64,000 nt of DNA, from NCBI GenBank assembly GCA_034509755.1, contig CM067550.1:13385001-13449000 (forward strand). Direction: 5' to 3'. The stretch is from Anisodus tanguticus (taxonomy: Eukaryota > Streptophyta > Magnoliopsida > Solanales > Solanaceae). Below the pieces are notes generated by a model that ran no database searches, was not told the DNA's origin, and saw nothing but the letters and a program-made list of their open reading frames with translations. Below, piece after piece: positions 24,170 to 36,587 of the stretch (positions are counted from its first letter, which is position 1; every line of letters begins with the position of its first letter). A program made the translations under genes and the position numbers.

Positions 24170-27100
24170 TCAAACATTGTTGCTAAATGAACCATCTGTG
24201 CCAGATTTTGGTTTGCAGGAATGAAGCATGTAGTTGCATGATTCCACAGCTTCCCCCACAGTTAGAAATATCCATTCTTGTCCTAATGTCTCAATGAATT
24301 TGGACTTGTTCAATTTCTTCATTACCTCTGCACCTGGATTTGCCAATACAAGCTGCAATCCAACAAAAAATCACACAATATATTATACTTTGGTTGTATA
24401 GTGAAATTAATTAGCTTGCAAAAGATTTATCTAAAGAGGCCAACCTTGAGATCTCTTCTATCAAGATTTTTCTTTGTTTCTTCTAGCATGCTGATTCCGC
24501 TAGTATCAATGTTGCTTACAGCTGCTCATCATATAAAGAGAGTAATTAGTAAGAGTTTAAGTTCTATGAAGTGTTAGTGTATAGCGTTTTTGCATCATCA
24601 ACTAAAATCGACCTACAACAATAGGTAACTCTCCATATCAAGCCTGATATGCTGACTTGAAAAATAAAATGAAAACCTATTATAGCCTGTAGATTATAAT
24701 GAGAGTTAAATATTTGTTATACTGTCATTATATATAACTTAAATGATTTTGCACACCCTTGCTTCTTTTCTACTTTACTGGGATAAGAAATTATCAAACT
24801 TCAAGATTATTTTCTTTTTGGTTTTCCATATGAGGTTTGGTACCTACTTTAGAAGTGGGCGCGATTAATCAGGATTTGCACCGCGTAAGACTCATTAAAG
24901 GAGGAAATTAATACTCCCTATCAGGATTTTTTGCATTTTCAGGGTCAAACCCGAAACTTCTGATTAAGGATGGAGGGAGGACCTACTGAATAAGTCTCCA
25001 ATCAATTGTAGGCAGGTGAGAAAATTGATTTGTCTCTTTCATTTAGTGTTCCTTGTCTAATTGAATGCTTAACCCCCACCCCCAACTACCTATTCATCCT
25101 GCTACAATCCTTGGCGATCAAATTAACTTCAAGATCGTAGACATAGGGGAAGTTAATTTACCTCCCATATCAAGTATAACATATTGCAATGTCTCCCCTG
25201 AAGATTTTAACTTGTCCTCCTCGTCGTCAATCCACCTTGTGATCCTATAAAAGGTGAAATAGAGTTTACAATTAGTGTTTGCATCCTTACATGAATAAGG
25301 AATAGGATGTAGTTTAATAGATATTGTACAGTTTCAAATTACCTCTCTCTTAAGTAGCTAGAATTGGTAAAGTAAATGGGCGCACCAAGGTCAAGTATGA
25401 GAACGCCCTCAACAGTGTCTGTGTTAGGGTATTGCTCAATATTTCTATATATCTTAGAATCTGGAATGTTACCAAGTACTAGTGTTCTTGGCCTTGCTAC
25501 AAATAATAACACCCTTAACAACGATAAAGCAACCTGCATTGGAATTAAAACTCACGCAATTAATTAAGAGATAAATCTTGATGAATTGGAAAAGACAAGT
25601 TTAGCAAAAGAGTATTTGTTACTAGAACTATATATAATTATCAGTTTAGATTCTATGTATTTGATAGTGTAAAATCATATTTACAAAATTAAGTTATCTA
25701 TAAGGTAATATTATGTTAATCTCTATGATAATCATTAATTAGAAATGGTAAAAATGAAAATTAATTTGTTATCACATGTTAAACTACAATGCTATAATAT
25801 AAACAATCTTTTCATAGTCAATCTTTAGCTAAGGAGAATTTGTTTGAAGAGTTTAGGTTCTATACCCTTATGATGTAAAATCTTTTTACATAATTAGGTC
25901 ACTTAAAAGACAATTCCAAATAAATATATATAGGTCAACATATACTACATTTACATTATAATTTCTATTTATACTATCGTGTAAGTTTACCTGTGGTAGT
26001 ATGTTCTCTATTTTGTTCTCCAAGTAACTTGTTCCATTTATTATTGACCGCAAATACTCAGCAATTATCTTTTTTATTTATCATTTGTGTAACAATTTTG
26101 CTATTAGTGTATGGAAGTTAAACATCTATATACAGTAAATGTTTATTTGTAACTATAAGTCTATGAAATCTCTATAATAGCTTAAATTAATCTAATAGTA
26201 TAAAAATTATTTATGGTGTGAATGCATAAAACTTAAATTGTTTCTACAAAGGGATATACGTACAGCAATGACTAAGCCAATTTCGACACTGGCAAAGACG
26301 ACGCCAAAGTATGCACTCATGCAGACCAAGAAATCAAATTTGTCGACATGCCACAGATGAATTGCGGCCTTATAGTCGATGAGGCCGAACATTGCAGAAA
26401 CTATTATGGATGACAAGACCACTAATGGAGTGTAGTGGAACAATGGCGTTAGCACCAACAATGTCACCATGACTGCCAACGCCATGACTATGTTTGATAC
26501 TGCTGTTTTGCATCCTGCATTGAAGTTCACCGCTGATCGCGAAAAAGGGCCTGCAATTTCACTTTTCTAATTAGAAAACTTGGGAAGATATACGACATAT
26601 CTACAAAATCTGGAAGAGCTGCCAAAGCACACTTCTTGTCACTCTGATCGTCGAGAATTGTTCATTAATCTAGAAGCCCTTTTTTCCCTTTTCATTTTTT
26701 CTTAATTTTAATGTTTTGTTAATTGTTTGTGTTTAATATATAGGTTATGACAATGTGGATCTTTTTAATATCTTTCACTAATGAAATATGTGATACTTGA
26801 CACTACGTGTGCACGTGTGTGGAAACGACGTTTCCGACGTGCGGGCCCCAATTGTTTGAGTCATAAATAATGAGATATACTTAATTCCACAATTAGTATA
26901 TTTCCAACAAATTCAGTGACATTAGTGTTACAAAATATGTATTTTTGACCTTAGTATTACAAAAGTAAATTTAGTGATCATCGGTGAGAGTAATACTATT
27001 AGAAACAGAGGTTTTTTCCATCGACATTCAGTGAAAAATTTGTTCTATAAAATATGAATTTTCTACTTCATTTCCACCGAACCAACTCATTTGGAAAATG

Positions 27101-30100
27101 CAGGGTGATAAATAAGTTTTCACTGAAACGCTGAGAAACCTCCTAAATTTTCTGTGTGAAAATCCTACTATATAGGCTTTTTCCCACCGACATTCAAAAT
27201 GTGACTAGTCACTTAATATTTTTAGTGGGAAAATAGTGATTTTTTAGTAACGTAACCCTTCATCCCCACCGAACATTTTTACCATTTTCTTGTTATGTTA
27301 GATCTTGTGTTGTCTCTTTCTGCATTTACTTGCTACTTTTATGTGTGTCTGCTAGATGTTTCGGACATTATGGTCCATACAATCACGTGCTGATATATGG
27401 GGCATAGTTTTGCCATTTTTTCGGGTAAAAACAGCTTTCAGTCAATAAAAAGAGTGTTAGAAACTTTACCGGTAGTGAGGTAGCAGGAAGTGCAAGAGCC
27501 AACGATGTTCATCATACCAAAAGCGATCATTTCTTTGTTGCCATCTATATTGTAGTTCTTGTACATTGCAAAGCTTCTCCCCACTGCTATTCCTTCCTGT
27601 TTCATCAGTCCCATCAAACTTTAATTAATTGCTTTCTTTGTCATGAAATCATGATGAGTCTAACAATATCTTCATTTTTAAACATAGTTAATACTTACAA
27701 GTACATAATAATCCGATCCCTTCCTTTTACATTATTTGGTTTGTGTGAATCTGGATATATTTTTAAAAATTGAAATAAAATTTATATTTTTTAAAATTAT
27801 ATAAAAAGTAGTATAAGTCGCAATAATTAATAATTCAGAATATTTAGAATTTTTTGAAAAAAGAAGCGTGATCAAAGAAAGTATCACTTGAATCTCCTTA
27901 CCGTAACTAAGATACATGGATTGAACGGAGAGAGTAGCATTTAAATTTAATTGGCAACTATTATTGAAAAGTCATCGAATTTTAACCCTTTTATAAGTTC
28001 ATGATGCTATATATGGTATGTAGGGGCGGAAAAATGGATAAAAAATACGGATATTCGTCCACCCAACCTATTTAAAATGGGTTTGATATCTAATCTATTT
28101 AAAATTGGTCCAATATGGTCAACTTATATTATCCACTTAAAATATGAATAATTTAATGGGTAAAATGGATAAAACTCATCACTTTAGTAAAACAAATCCC
28201 ACAAGTGACATTTTACCTATCACCCAACCTACCCCAAACCATACCACCCCACACCCTCACCACCACACAACTCCCCCCCCCCCCCCCCATTCCCTCCAAA
28301 AAGAGTTTTTTTTCTTCAAGTTTTTAATAATTTTTTTTTGTTTTCTACACCACCCACCCTCCACCCCCATTCCACCACCCTCCAAAAAAATTATTTTTCT
28401 TTAAAAAAAGTTTAATTTTTTTTTGGGATAGGTGGGTGGTTGAGTGGGCAGTAATGTGGGGTGGGGTGGGTGGTGATGTGGGATAGGGATGAGTGAAGAT
28501 GAAGTGCATTCGAGGGTGGGATTTGGGTGGGGTGGGTGGTGGAAGGTGGGTGCAATGGGGTGAAAATGGTGGGGCTTGAGTGGATATTTTTTGAAAAATA
28601 TGTTTTTCGGAATTTTTAAAGATGTTATGGATGCATGTTAAATGAAGACAAAAGGGAAAAAGTGAGCTTACAGCAAGAGATACGACACCCGTGACTATGC
28701 CAGTTTTGATAGCGGTGGACAGATAAGCGCCTCCAAATGACAAATTCGTTATCGACAATGGATTTAACCCTTTCTTCAGCTCCCCTATCTGTTCATAATT
28801 TTCATTCACATAAACCATATCCAATTAGTCCACCTGTCCTTCAAACGATGGCTCATTATTCCAGTCTCATATTATGAATGCAATTTTTTGGCCCGGTAAT
28901 TAAATAAACTACATAAACATCGAGTTAGATACAAACATCAATTTGGACGACATGCTTTTTTAATCATTCTATCCCAAGTAGTGGCAGATCTACATTGAGG
29001 TCACTGGGTACCTATTATTTTTCACCCGGCACACTATATTTTTATGTTAGAAATTAGATTAATTGAGAACCCAATATTAGAAAAGATTTTAGATTAAAGG
29101 CATTTGAGTATTCAAAACTTAAAAATCTTGAATCCACCATCAATTGATATTCTCAAGTGTCTCTTGGTATATAGAGATGTACACGGCCATTTCTTTTTTC
29201 TTTTACGAATTGAGCTAACATATTATCACATGGTAATCGGTAATGAAAAGTTTCCTTAACTCACTTACCTAACTCTAAAATTACCATAATATATTTCCGC
29301 AAAAGAATCATCGGCTACACTAATTCAAATTTCGCTCTATCTCAATTTTGAATGTTAAATTAACTTCTAGGTAAAAGTAAGCCATTTAGAAATGTCTACT
29401 TCAAAATGTAAAGATAATGGCAATAATTCAATGAACGGCAAAATTGCTGGGCCAGTATCCTTTAAACATTTAATTTCAATCAATCATGACATTGGTACGT
29501 CGTCAATTTCGAGCCAACGTGTGCAATACTAAAACCACAAGAATCACAATGCAACTTTAACACTCCAAACTCACTAAATCCAAATACCATAAATATCACA
29601 CCCCACCATAATATTTATGTTGTAAAGAGTATACTAGCTATAGTAGTTCACCAATCAAATTGAAAAGTTTAAGCCAAATCGGGTAACTTATTATACACCT
29701 TCTAGAAATTAAAAAAAAAAAACATACTCCCCATCTCAAAATATTTATTGCATTTCTCATTTACCCGCCCCTTAACAAGATATTTATAAGAATAGCATTT
29801 TGATTATTTTATTTTCTTAACATATTATTTTTTTAATCTCTCCTTAATAAATATTCTTACATCAATGATAGAACCTCTTAAATATTGCAAACTATTATAA
29901 TGGTAAAATGAAAAAAACTACTTAGTTTTATCTTAGTTAAATAAAATAATAAGTTTTAAAATAAATATTTTTAATAAGGACGAAAAGTATTTTGTGAGGG
30001 AAAGTACAAAATTAAATTAAAGGACTTACCACTTGAACGCCGTGATTTTCAGCGTGGGTGAAATAAACAAGAATAGTTCCCAGTATGACGGACATCAATG

Positions 30101-32915
30101 GAGCCATTGCTGATACCCAGAAAAATTTCGGTCTTTTTTGGCTCTGCATGCATGCATTTTCATTAATATAATAATATAATACTAATATTAACAGATTCCA
30201 CTATTATTGCACTGATAGCATAATTTTTCATAAACTTTACATAACTTAAATTTTTGCTTATAAGTGACATATTTGGGTAAATATTTTTTACACCGCTGAA
30301 TATGCATAAGACTTGAACCATATTACAAAGAGTTTAAGTTTTAATACACTCTAGCAAGTCTACACAATCAAGTTATTTATTAAGTAATTACATGCAAATT
30401 TTTTGATAAACATTAATAGATAATCTGATAAAAATAATAAATTACTTGTTATTACAAATTAAAATTCACAATAGTATAAATAATCGTTACGACTTAAATC
30501 CTATAATAAATTGTTTTCTTGGTACTATATATTCATGTTTGAAAGGTCAAAGTTAGTGGCAACTTACGAAGAATCTAGCCGCGAGCAGGTAGAAAAGGAA
30601 ACAGAAACCCAGTATCGCACTTTGCCATCGCCACTGCAATTATTATTTTGTCATTAACCATAATTAAAAGTCATACACACAGATATACAGTCAAAGATTA
30701 ACTAATCCTCAAAACTTTATAAGGTTCAGCTAGAATTGTACATATAGTAGTCTTTTGAGTCTCCAGAGAAGAAAAAAAGAAAAGAAAATTACTAAAATGA
30801 GACTTGAGAAAGATCAATTGTTGCACATGAATTAAGTGCTACGTTCTCTTTAATTTCACTTCCGCCTACCACTTGACATTTCAAGTGTGATACTCAAGCA
30901 TACGCCGATGTAGAGTAACAAAATCGGGTTCATTTGAATCTAATTTTTTCGATGCAGAACATAAATATATATGTAAAAGTTTACGAAAATTGTAATAAAT
31001 AGTAGATTATGAGTTCATAATTTTAAAAATATAATGAATTTACTGTAAAAATTTTAAAAGTTAAACACGTAAAGCTTAAGTCTTGGATTTGTCTCTGCTC
31101 ACAAAAATTAATAGACTAGACTATTTATGTATACTCCTATAATTTAATTATTTAATTTATATACCTCATGCGTTTGGGTAAAAACAGAACGCAAGACGGA
31201 AATGATATCAGTGGACTGAGTGAAATGGTTAAGACCAAGTATCCCCTTTAGCTGCTGGAGTATCACAACTGTGGCTGCTCCTCCCATGAATCCCACTATT
31301 GTTGCATGAGATAGAAAATCCACTATGAATCCCAGCCTGCAAATTTATTTACCCAACTAGCCTTACCATCAAGTAATTACCTTAATTATTTCTTAATCTA
31401 TTGAAAAAGGCATAGTTGTACACATTAATTGGAGTTTAAGTTCTGTATATTGACAATTAAAAAAAATTACACAATCAAGTCACTTACTATTAAATGATTG
31501 ATAAATTTTTTATTAAGCATAAATGATTAATCTGATCAAAATGCTAATTAACCTACTATCACAAGTTAAAATTTACTGATAGTATATATAATTTTTTACA
31601 CTATCATATCAGTATATATAACTTAATTTCAATAATTAATACTTATTTAATGGTCAAAAAGGAAATAAAACAAAACTACAAAGGAAGTAAAGAAGAAGAA
31701 AGGTCACTGTATATACTATAGTACTACATCCACCGCAATTTAAGTGTTTTAGCTAGAAATAAAGTTTGAGAATAAAACGAGATTTTTGAATCTTGTAATC
31801 CTAATTAAAGATGTGTGTAATGTATTAAAATTTATACTTTTAAATAATTGTCATCCAGGATTTTTGAATTGTTAATTTACTAAATACACAGAAAGAGATA
31901 CTTTTTCCCGGAAGGGACAAACAAAGAAAAAAATAAGATACTAATTGGAACGGATGGATTGGAATAGTAATTAATTACCTGAAAATGCCAAGGGCCGCTT
32001 CAAATACACCGGCAAAGAATGTGGCGGTTAACGCAAGATGAAGATAAAGTGTTGGATTCTCAGTTGGATTAACTTGGTCCCCTAACATTGAACCAATGAG
32101 AAGTGATGCAACTGCAACTGTCCCAACTGCTAAATCTCTCGAACTCCCCATTACTGCGTACACTAATGGTGGAACGAAACTGGAATCTGCACTCCTCAAA
32201 ATAACCAACAAACCATAAATTAAACCATAAGGTTTTTAATTTGGAGATTAAGAAACAAATACTATTAAGCAATTTCTCCTCATCCGTCTAAGCATTAAGT
32301 CTAACTGAACCCAACATTTTTCACATGTAGCATAGATATATACGTAAGAGGAAATTATTAAAATTTGCTCTCACCGGTAGTTCAAAATTGCAGAAGTGCA
32401 TTAGCTACCGGTGAGAGCAAAGGTTGAACCTATCAAATTTAATTTATAGATGTGTCTTTGTTAGTGTTAGAGCTAGATAACAAGTATCCAATGAATTAAT
32501 TAAGGTGCGCACATGTTGGCACAAACACAAACGTTATATAAACAAACAGAATAATACACTTACAGAGGCCAAGTATAGGTGGCAAATTGGCAAGTTTAGC
32601 ATAGCTAATTCCCTGAGGAATGGCGAGACTAGCTATAGTAATCCCAGCAATAAGGTCAGATTTGAAGAAATCAAAGGTGTAACGAGGACCCCATTCGAAA
32701 ATTGGGAAAAAATACTGAAGGCCAAGTAAGAATTTCCTACGAGGTGGCTGGTTCTTGAATTGCCTAAGTGGATCATCTGGAAATAATGTTTCTTTTACTG
32801 TGTTTTTTAAAGACTTGAAAAAAGATTGTGGTGGTGGGATTTCCACAGGGTGTTTTTTTCTCATCTCCCCATTCATGGATGATATTGGATACTCATCATA
32901 GTCCGCGTTACCCAT
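24170..32915 (-). CDS. SULTR3;1: Sulfate transporter, group 3 (SULTR3;1-like), SLC26/SulP family
   Basis: Twelve minus-strand exons: 32915-32564, 32186-31979, 31336-31165, 30633-30568, 30143-30030, 28788-28672, 27596-27470, 26550-26264, 25533-25343, 25244-25162, 24521-24445 and 24352-24170. All introns are GT-AG and phases sum to 1977 nt, 658 aa plus stop. The ATG at 32915 gives MGNADY, a start typical of the subgroup. Visible family blocks are ETLFPDDPLRQFKNQ, then GITIASLAIPQGISYAKLA, FVPPLVYAVMGSSRDLAVG, FLSHATIVGFMGGAA and EGIAVGRSFAMYKNYNIDGN. The C-terminal STAS domain contains NIDTSGI, with the conserved Thr at 579. SulP proteins have 10-14 membrane helices and act as proton-coupled sulfate carriers; Arabidopsis SULTR3 members contribute to chloroplast sulfate uptake. 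Length and sequence fit SULTR3;1 as I remember it; assignment to that exact member is inferred. No lesion is seen. Confidence 0.95.
24836..25012 (-). mobile_element. tRNA-derived SINE remnant in SULTR3 intron 10
   Basis: On the minus strand there is a B-box-like GGGTTTGACCC (complement of about 24942-24952), followed by a stretch reading AATCCTGATAGGGAG and TTTAATGAGTC. This matches my memory of a frequent Solanaceae SINE with the phrases CCATTAAAGG and AGGGCTCGAACCC. I could not identify a TSD or the exact ends. It lies wholly within an intron. Confidence 0.45.
26880..27260. repeat. Repeat-like segment in SULTR3 intron 7
   Basis: The segment contains two related phrases in the same orientation (CCATCGACATTCAGTG near 27018 and CCCACCGACATTCAAAATG near 27184) plus several ACCGA/GTGGGAAAA motifs. 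This is typical of short non-autonomous DNA-transposon repeats. I found no clear TIR/TSD pair, so the class is uncertain. Confidence 0.35.
28195..28580. repeat. C-rich then G-rich low-complexity inverted block in SULTR3 intron 6
   Basis: The plus strand shows a C-rich half (about 28195-28385) with ACCACCC/CACCCACC motifs and a run of 16 C at 28273-28288. After a T/A-rich spacer comes a G-rich half (about 28430-28570) with repeated GGGTGGGTGG motifs. The halves are roughly complementary and could fold, and the G-rich half has G-quadruplex-type runs. The transcribed strand of the gene is minus. Confidence 0.7.
29728..30001. mobile_element. Stowaway-like MITE in SULTR3 intron 5
   Basis: The left end is CTCCCCATCTCAAAATATTT preceded by TA. 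The right end, reverse-complemented, reads about TCCCTCACAAAATACTTTTC. The terminal CTCCC(C/T)-ATCTCAAAATATTT signature is that of a common plant Stowaway type. The right boundary lies only about 30 bp from the exon 5 donor. Confidence 0.5.
31723..31955. mobile_element. Diverged Stowaway-like MITE in SULTR3 intron 2
   Basis: The left end resembles CATCCACCGCAATTTAAGTG and the right end, reverse-complemented, CCATCCGTTCCAATTAGTATC, both of the Stowaway type. The interior shares TTTTTGAATCTTGTAATC and AATTAAAGATGTG with the MITE at 349-570, so both belong to one family. Confidence 0.55.
32364..32421. repeat. Perfect 17-bp inverted repeat in SULTR3 intron 1
   Basis: The arms are 32364-32380 (TTTGCTCTCACCGGTAG) and 32405-32421 (its exact reverse complement), with a 24-nt loop. 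The pairing is perfect. It could be a hairpin in the intron RNA or the ends of a very small foldback element. Confidence 0.85.
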
Positions 32916-33058
32916 TCCCACACACTCAATTTTACTGTATTTGTAAGCAATAGTACTTTTGTATTCAAAACTATAGTGATGAATGGATATATAAGGTGTG
33001 GAAGCTTTAAAGAAGATAAGTGTATAGGTTAAATAGAGTGACTTGGACTAGAAGGGTG

Positions 33059-33068
33059 CTTTATATAG
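33059..33068 (-). promoter_or_regulatory. Putative TATA box of SULTR3
   Basis: The minus strand reads CTATATAAAG about 145 bp upstream of the start codon at 32915. No upstream ATG lies between this box and the start. A second TA-rich motif (TTATATATCC) lies nearer, at about 32985-32997, so the choice of box is tentative. Confidence 0.5.
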
Positions 33069-33069
33069 A

Positions 33070-34060
33070 GAAATAAACAAGGAAATGCGCACATTTTTTC
33101 AGGTGTGCCAAGGGGCAACAGGGACCAAACTGCCTCGAAGCTGGATATTTAACAGCTGTGTTTTTATTTCAGCACGAGGAAGCAAAGTGCTGGTAGTGCA
33201 CGATTCCACTTTTGAAGTTTTAAGTTCTGTGCAAAAATACACTAGTTGGCGCGGGTCAACCAAATAGGTCCAAAATTTAAATCAGAATTTAAAGTTTCTC
33301 AGCTTACGTCAGATTATTTCTGAAAAAAGTAGTCTCGGTCCCTCAGTATTACTACCAGTAAATTGCGGAATGTGTCTGAATGGACAGGATTTGAGAACAG
33401 AACAACTAATATCACCTACAAGGTCCTATCACAGAAAAGAACAAATTGCTCCCACCAGGGTTCGAACACACGCTGCAGACCTCCAGTTGGATTTTAAGTT
33501 TCTGTCCTTTGTCATCCCGCTATGCCCCGGGAGACCAAAATTTATATATTTTTATTCGAGATTTATCGATATAGCTTCTTAAAATGCAATCAATTATATT
33601 TTTTATATCATCAATTTCTTCTTTTAATTGATAATATAGCTAAGTGTGTCATTTTTTCTAAAGCATTATTAATCTTAGGTAAGATTTTATTGATTTTGGA
33701 TTTTTTCCTCAATTGAAACAAATGTTACATTTATGTTATGAGTAATATAAATATTATTTTAAGAAAATTAAGATTTACTCTTAATATGGGGAAACAAGAA
33801 TTTGGATTTGGTCATGCTCTAATACCATGTAAAGAAATGAAACTTGATATAATTCAATCCCAAAAGATAGCTAATGAAGGAAAGATTGTCTAAGACTAGA
33901 GCCGGCAATTTCAGCCAATATTTATAAAATCAGTTCATTTAACCCACATTTTAGAATCACTTATATTTCAGTTGGGTAAATATGGCTTCAGTCTAGTTTT
34001 AACCCACAAAAATATGAACAAATATGGGTATTCATTTACTAACTCACTTTTGTAATACCC
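33070..34060. other. SULTR3 upstream region, mostly unannotated
   Basis: This holds presumed promoter sequence and AT-rich spacer. A minus-strand sequence TGGTATTAGAGC at about 33816-33827, directly beside TGTAAAG, looks like an LTR end next to a tRNA-iMet primer site, but nothing else of a retrotransposon follows. A B-box-like GTTCGAACCC is found on the minus strand near 33461-33470. Neither is strong enough for a separate call. Confidence 0.35.
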
Positions 34061-34069
34061 AAAATCAGA

Positions 34070-34350
34070 GGGTGTGTTTGGTATGACGGAAGATGTTTTT
34101 CGATTCCCCCCCCCCTATTTTTCCTTGTTTGTTTGCACTAAATATCTTGGTGAAAATTGAGTAAAAATATTTTCCTGATCAATAAAACACACCAACGAAG
34201 CACCAACTCACCCACCCCTGAATTTTCTATTTCATATATTTTAATTTACTTTTATAAAAAAATATAAGAAATGGGAAATTTTTTCTACCCCCACCCCCCC
34301 TCAACTCAAAATTTTCTATTTCATACATTTTATTTTACTTTTATAAAATG
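34070..34350. repeat. MITE-like repeat with internal duplication
   Basis: It begins GGGTGTGTTTGGTATGACGG, a phrase I associate with a common Solanaceae MITE. Two similar blocks follow in tandem (AATTTTCTATTTCATATATTTTAATTTAC near 34218 and AATTTTCTATTTCATACATTTTATTTTAC near 34311). The blocks are separated by C-rich CCACCCC tracts. Confidence 0.45.
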
Positions 34351-34501
34351 AGAAATTTCGTAGCTAAACAACAAAATTCGTTGCTAATCCTATTTAGTAA
34401 CGGATTGAAGGCATGTTATAAAAAAATCTTTTAGCTACGAGCAATTTAGGGATGGATTAGCGACGAACTTAGTAACTAATTTGGATATTTTTCTTGTAGT
34501 G
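34351..34501. mobile_element. CACTA-type transposon end fragment
   Basis: The segment ends TTTCTTGTAGTG at 34501, the reverse complement of CACTACAAGAAA, the characteristic terminus of plant CACTA elements. Upstream are repeated TAGC(G/T)ACGA-like subterminal motifs (TAGCTACGAG, TAGCGACGAAC). The opposite end was not found nearby, so this is a fragment or a strongly diverged non-autonomous element. Confidence 0.6.
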
Positions 34502-35650
34502 ATTATCCATTTTCCCTTCAAAGTTATCAGCTTATTAGACACGTACATGTTATTAGTTTGCTAATGGTTTGATTGCGTAATTTAAACAAGCTAGGTCAGT
34601 AGATTATACTTATGCTTCACAATATTTTCTCATAATGATTAAGAGGCTTTGGCTGTTGGCTAGAAGTTTAATTACTCTTCAGTTCGATACTTGGTTACTA
34701 TACATATTGTTATTGGAGTCGACTCCCCTTTTCTTTTTTCCTTTCTTCGTAATTTTGGCACTATTCTATTGCTTTGATCATGAATCCGCTTACGTGTTTA
34801 TGGTGTTTTAGGTAGGATATGTACAGTATTAATCAGGTGGTGTTAGATTTATTAAATATACATGTGTCTCTAGAAGTTCTCATATTGAAGTGATCAGTGG
34901 CGGATTATGGTAGGGGTTGGGGCTGTGGCCTACCTAAAAAAACACAATTTTTTTTAAAATTTTATATATACCCCTCTCTCACACGTCATTTTATTTTTAC
35001 GTTCTAAACAAGACATCAACTCTCATTTTGCTCTTATCCACTACGGCGACCCCCCACCGCATCTCAGCCCCAAGCTCCCAACAGTGGTAAATCTCCAACA
35101 GTAGTAATCTCTCTCTCTCTCCTCTTTGTTGTTCTGTGAGTTCTTAATTACTTTTAATTTTTATACTATTGACTGTATTGAGGATGAAAAGCAACGTATC
35201 CCATTGGTTGAGAATCAAATATTTTCAAAAAGAAATAAAAATCGATGAAATTCACTTGTAGTTGTCCCACATCGATTTCAAGAAGAACTTATGAGGTTTT
35301 GGAGTTCTATATTTTCTACTAATTCAAGAACCCTTACAAGTCTCATTTTCAAGCATAGAAACCCTAGATTTGAAATTATGATCTGGAATTTGTCTTTTGC
35401 CAAAATCCTAACTATTCTTTTATTTTTCCAAGGTTTCTCCTAGTCTAAAATTTTCTTTTTCTGTGTGGCAGAGTTCGTGAGATTGGAGAAACTTTATGTT
35501 TGTTTTACCATATACGAGGCTATTTTGGACTTATGGGAGTGGAATTAAAAGATTAATGCTTTAAAAGCCGAATTTCTCTGACTTAGTTCTGTTTTCAGAT
35601 TTAGATGTTATCTTTGATAATTGATTTATGTATTTTTTAGGAGTGGTACG

Positions 35651-36587
35651 ATGGTCCAACTTAAGAAAATTGATGCATTTTTCAAGATGAAAGCTTCCAA
35701 CAAAGATGAAAATTGTATAGCTTCAATATCGACACTTGAAAAGCACCATTCCGATGATCAAACAGTTCAACTGGATGAGCAACCTTGCAAGATTCAAAAA
35801 GTCATCGTGGATGAATTTGATGTCAATTGTTTAGAACGTGACCCCGAAAAGCGTCCCCAAATTTGAGAATATCCAGTGAATCGAAAAGATGAAGTTCGAA
35901 GAGCTTATCTCAATTGGGGTCCCTATCAATGTCAAGTTGAAAAGTATCCCCTCAATAGAGATAAGCATCCAAGGCGATTTCAAGCATTTTGGTTCAAAAT
36001 TTCCCTTCATGGCTAGAGTACTCACCGACTAATGATGATGCTTATTGTTTGATTTGTTACTTGTTCAGTAAAAAGCCAAGTGGGCATCCTGGAGCTGATG
36101 TCTTTACTAGAAAATGATTTAAAGCATGAAAAAGGTCAACGAGGGGAAGAGTTGTGATTTACTTAATCATATATGTGCTCTTATAGAAAAAAATTATCCA
36201 GTAGATTTTAGTGAGCAAGAGAAAACAAATTTGAGATTTCAACTTCAACACTTTATTCTTGAGGATGTTAGTCATACAGAATTGAATAACTTGTCAACTA
36301 TGTCTGAATTGTGTGAAGCTTTGGAAAACACAGGAAAGGCGAATACATATTACTTGATTGACCGGATAATCCGCCTTATCTTAACTCTTCCAGTCTCTAC
36401 GGCTACTACATAAAGATCATTTTCAGCAATGAAGATAATCAAGACAAGGTTGCGTAATAAGATGGAGGATGAATTTCTTGCTAACAATATGATGGTTTAT
36501 ATTAAAAAAGAGATAGCTGAAAGCTTTAGCTCTGATTCAATAATTAATGATTTCAAGTCTTTAAAAGAACGAAGGGCAGCACTTTAA
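35651..36587 (+). pseudogene. hAT transposase (zf-MYM/TTF type), internally deleted
   Basis: The segment starts MVQLKKIDAFFKMK after a possible splice acceptor at 35640. A TTF-type zinc-finger region follows, recognisable by RRAYLNWGPYQCQVEKYP and RRFQAFWF across stop codons. The C-terminal part (36126-36587) carries the hAT dimerisation region (YLIDRIIRLILTLPVSTATT, then RSFSAMKIIKTRLRNKM). Most of the catalytic middle is missing: the whole is about 0.9 kb, against over 2 kb for intact relatives. Stops at about 35866, 36015 and 36413 also disable it. Confidence 0.75.

Noticed and set aside
28144..28404. His/Pro-rich open frame
   Set aside because: It is produced by the C-rich low-complexity block inside SULTR3 intron 6, not by a gene.
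28980..29140. Possible hAT MITE (GTGGCAGATCTAC to AATCCACCATC) in SULTR3 intron 5
   Set aside because: The termini are weakly complementary and no 8-bp TSD was found.
33461..33470. B-box-like GTTCGAACCC on the minus strand, possible tRNA or SINE
   Set aside because: No A-box, cloverleaf, poly(A) tail or TSD could be found around it.
33816..33890. Possible LTR end next to a tRNA-iMet primer site
   Set aside because: TGGTATTAGAGC beside TGTAAAG is suggestive, but no partner LTR and no coding domain lie nearby, so a single short match is not enough.
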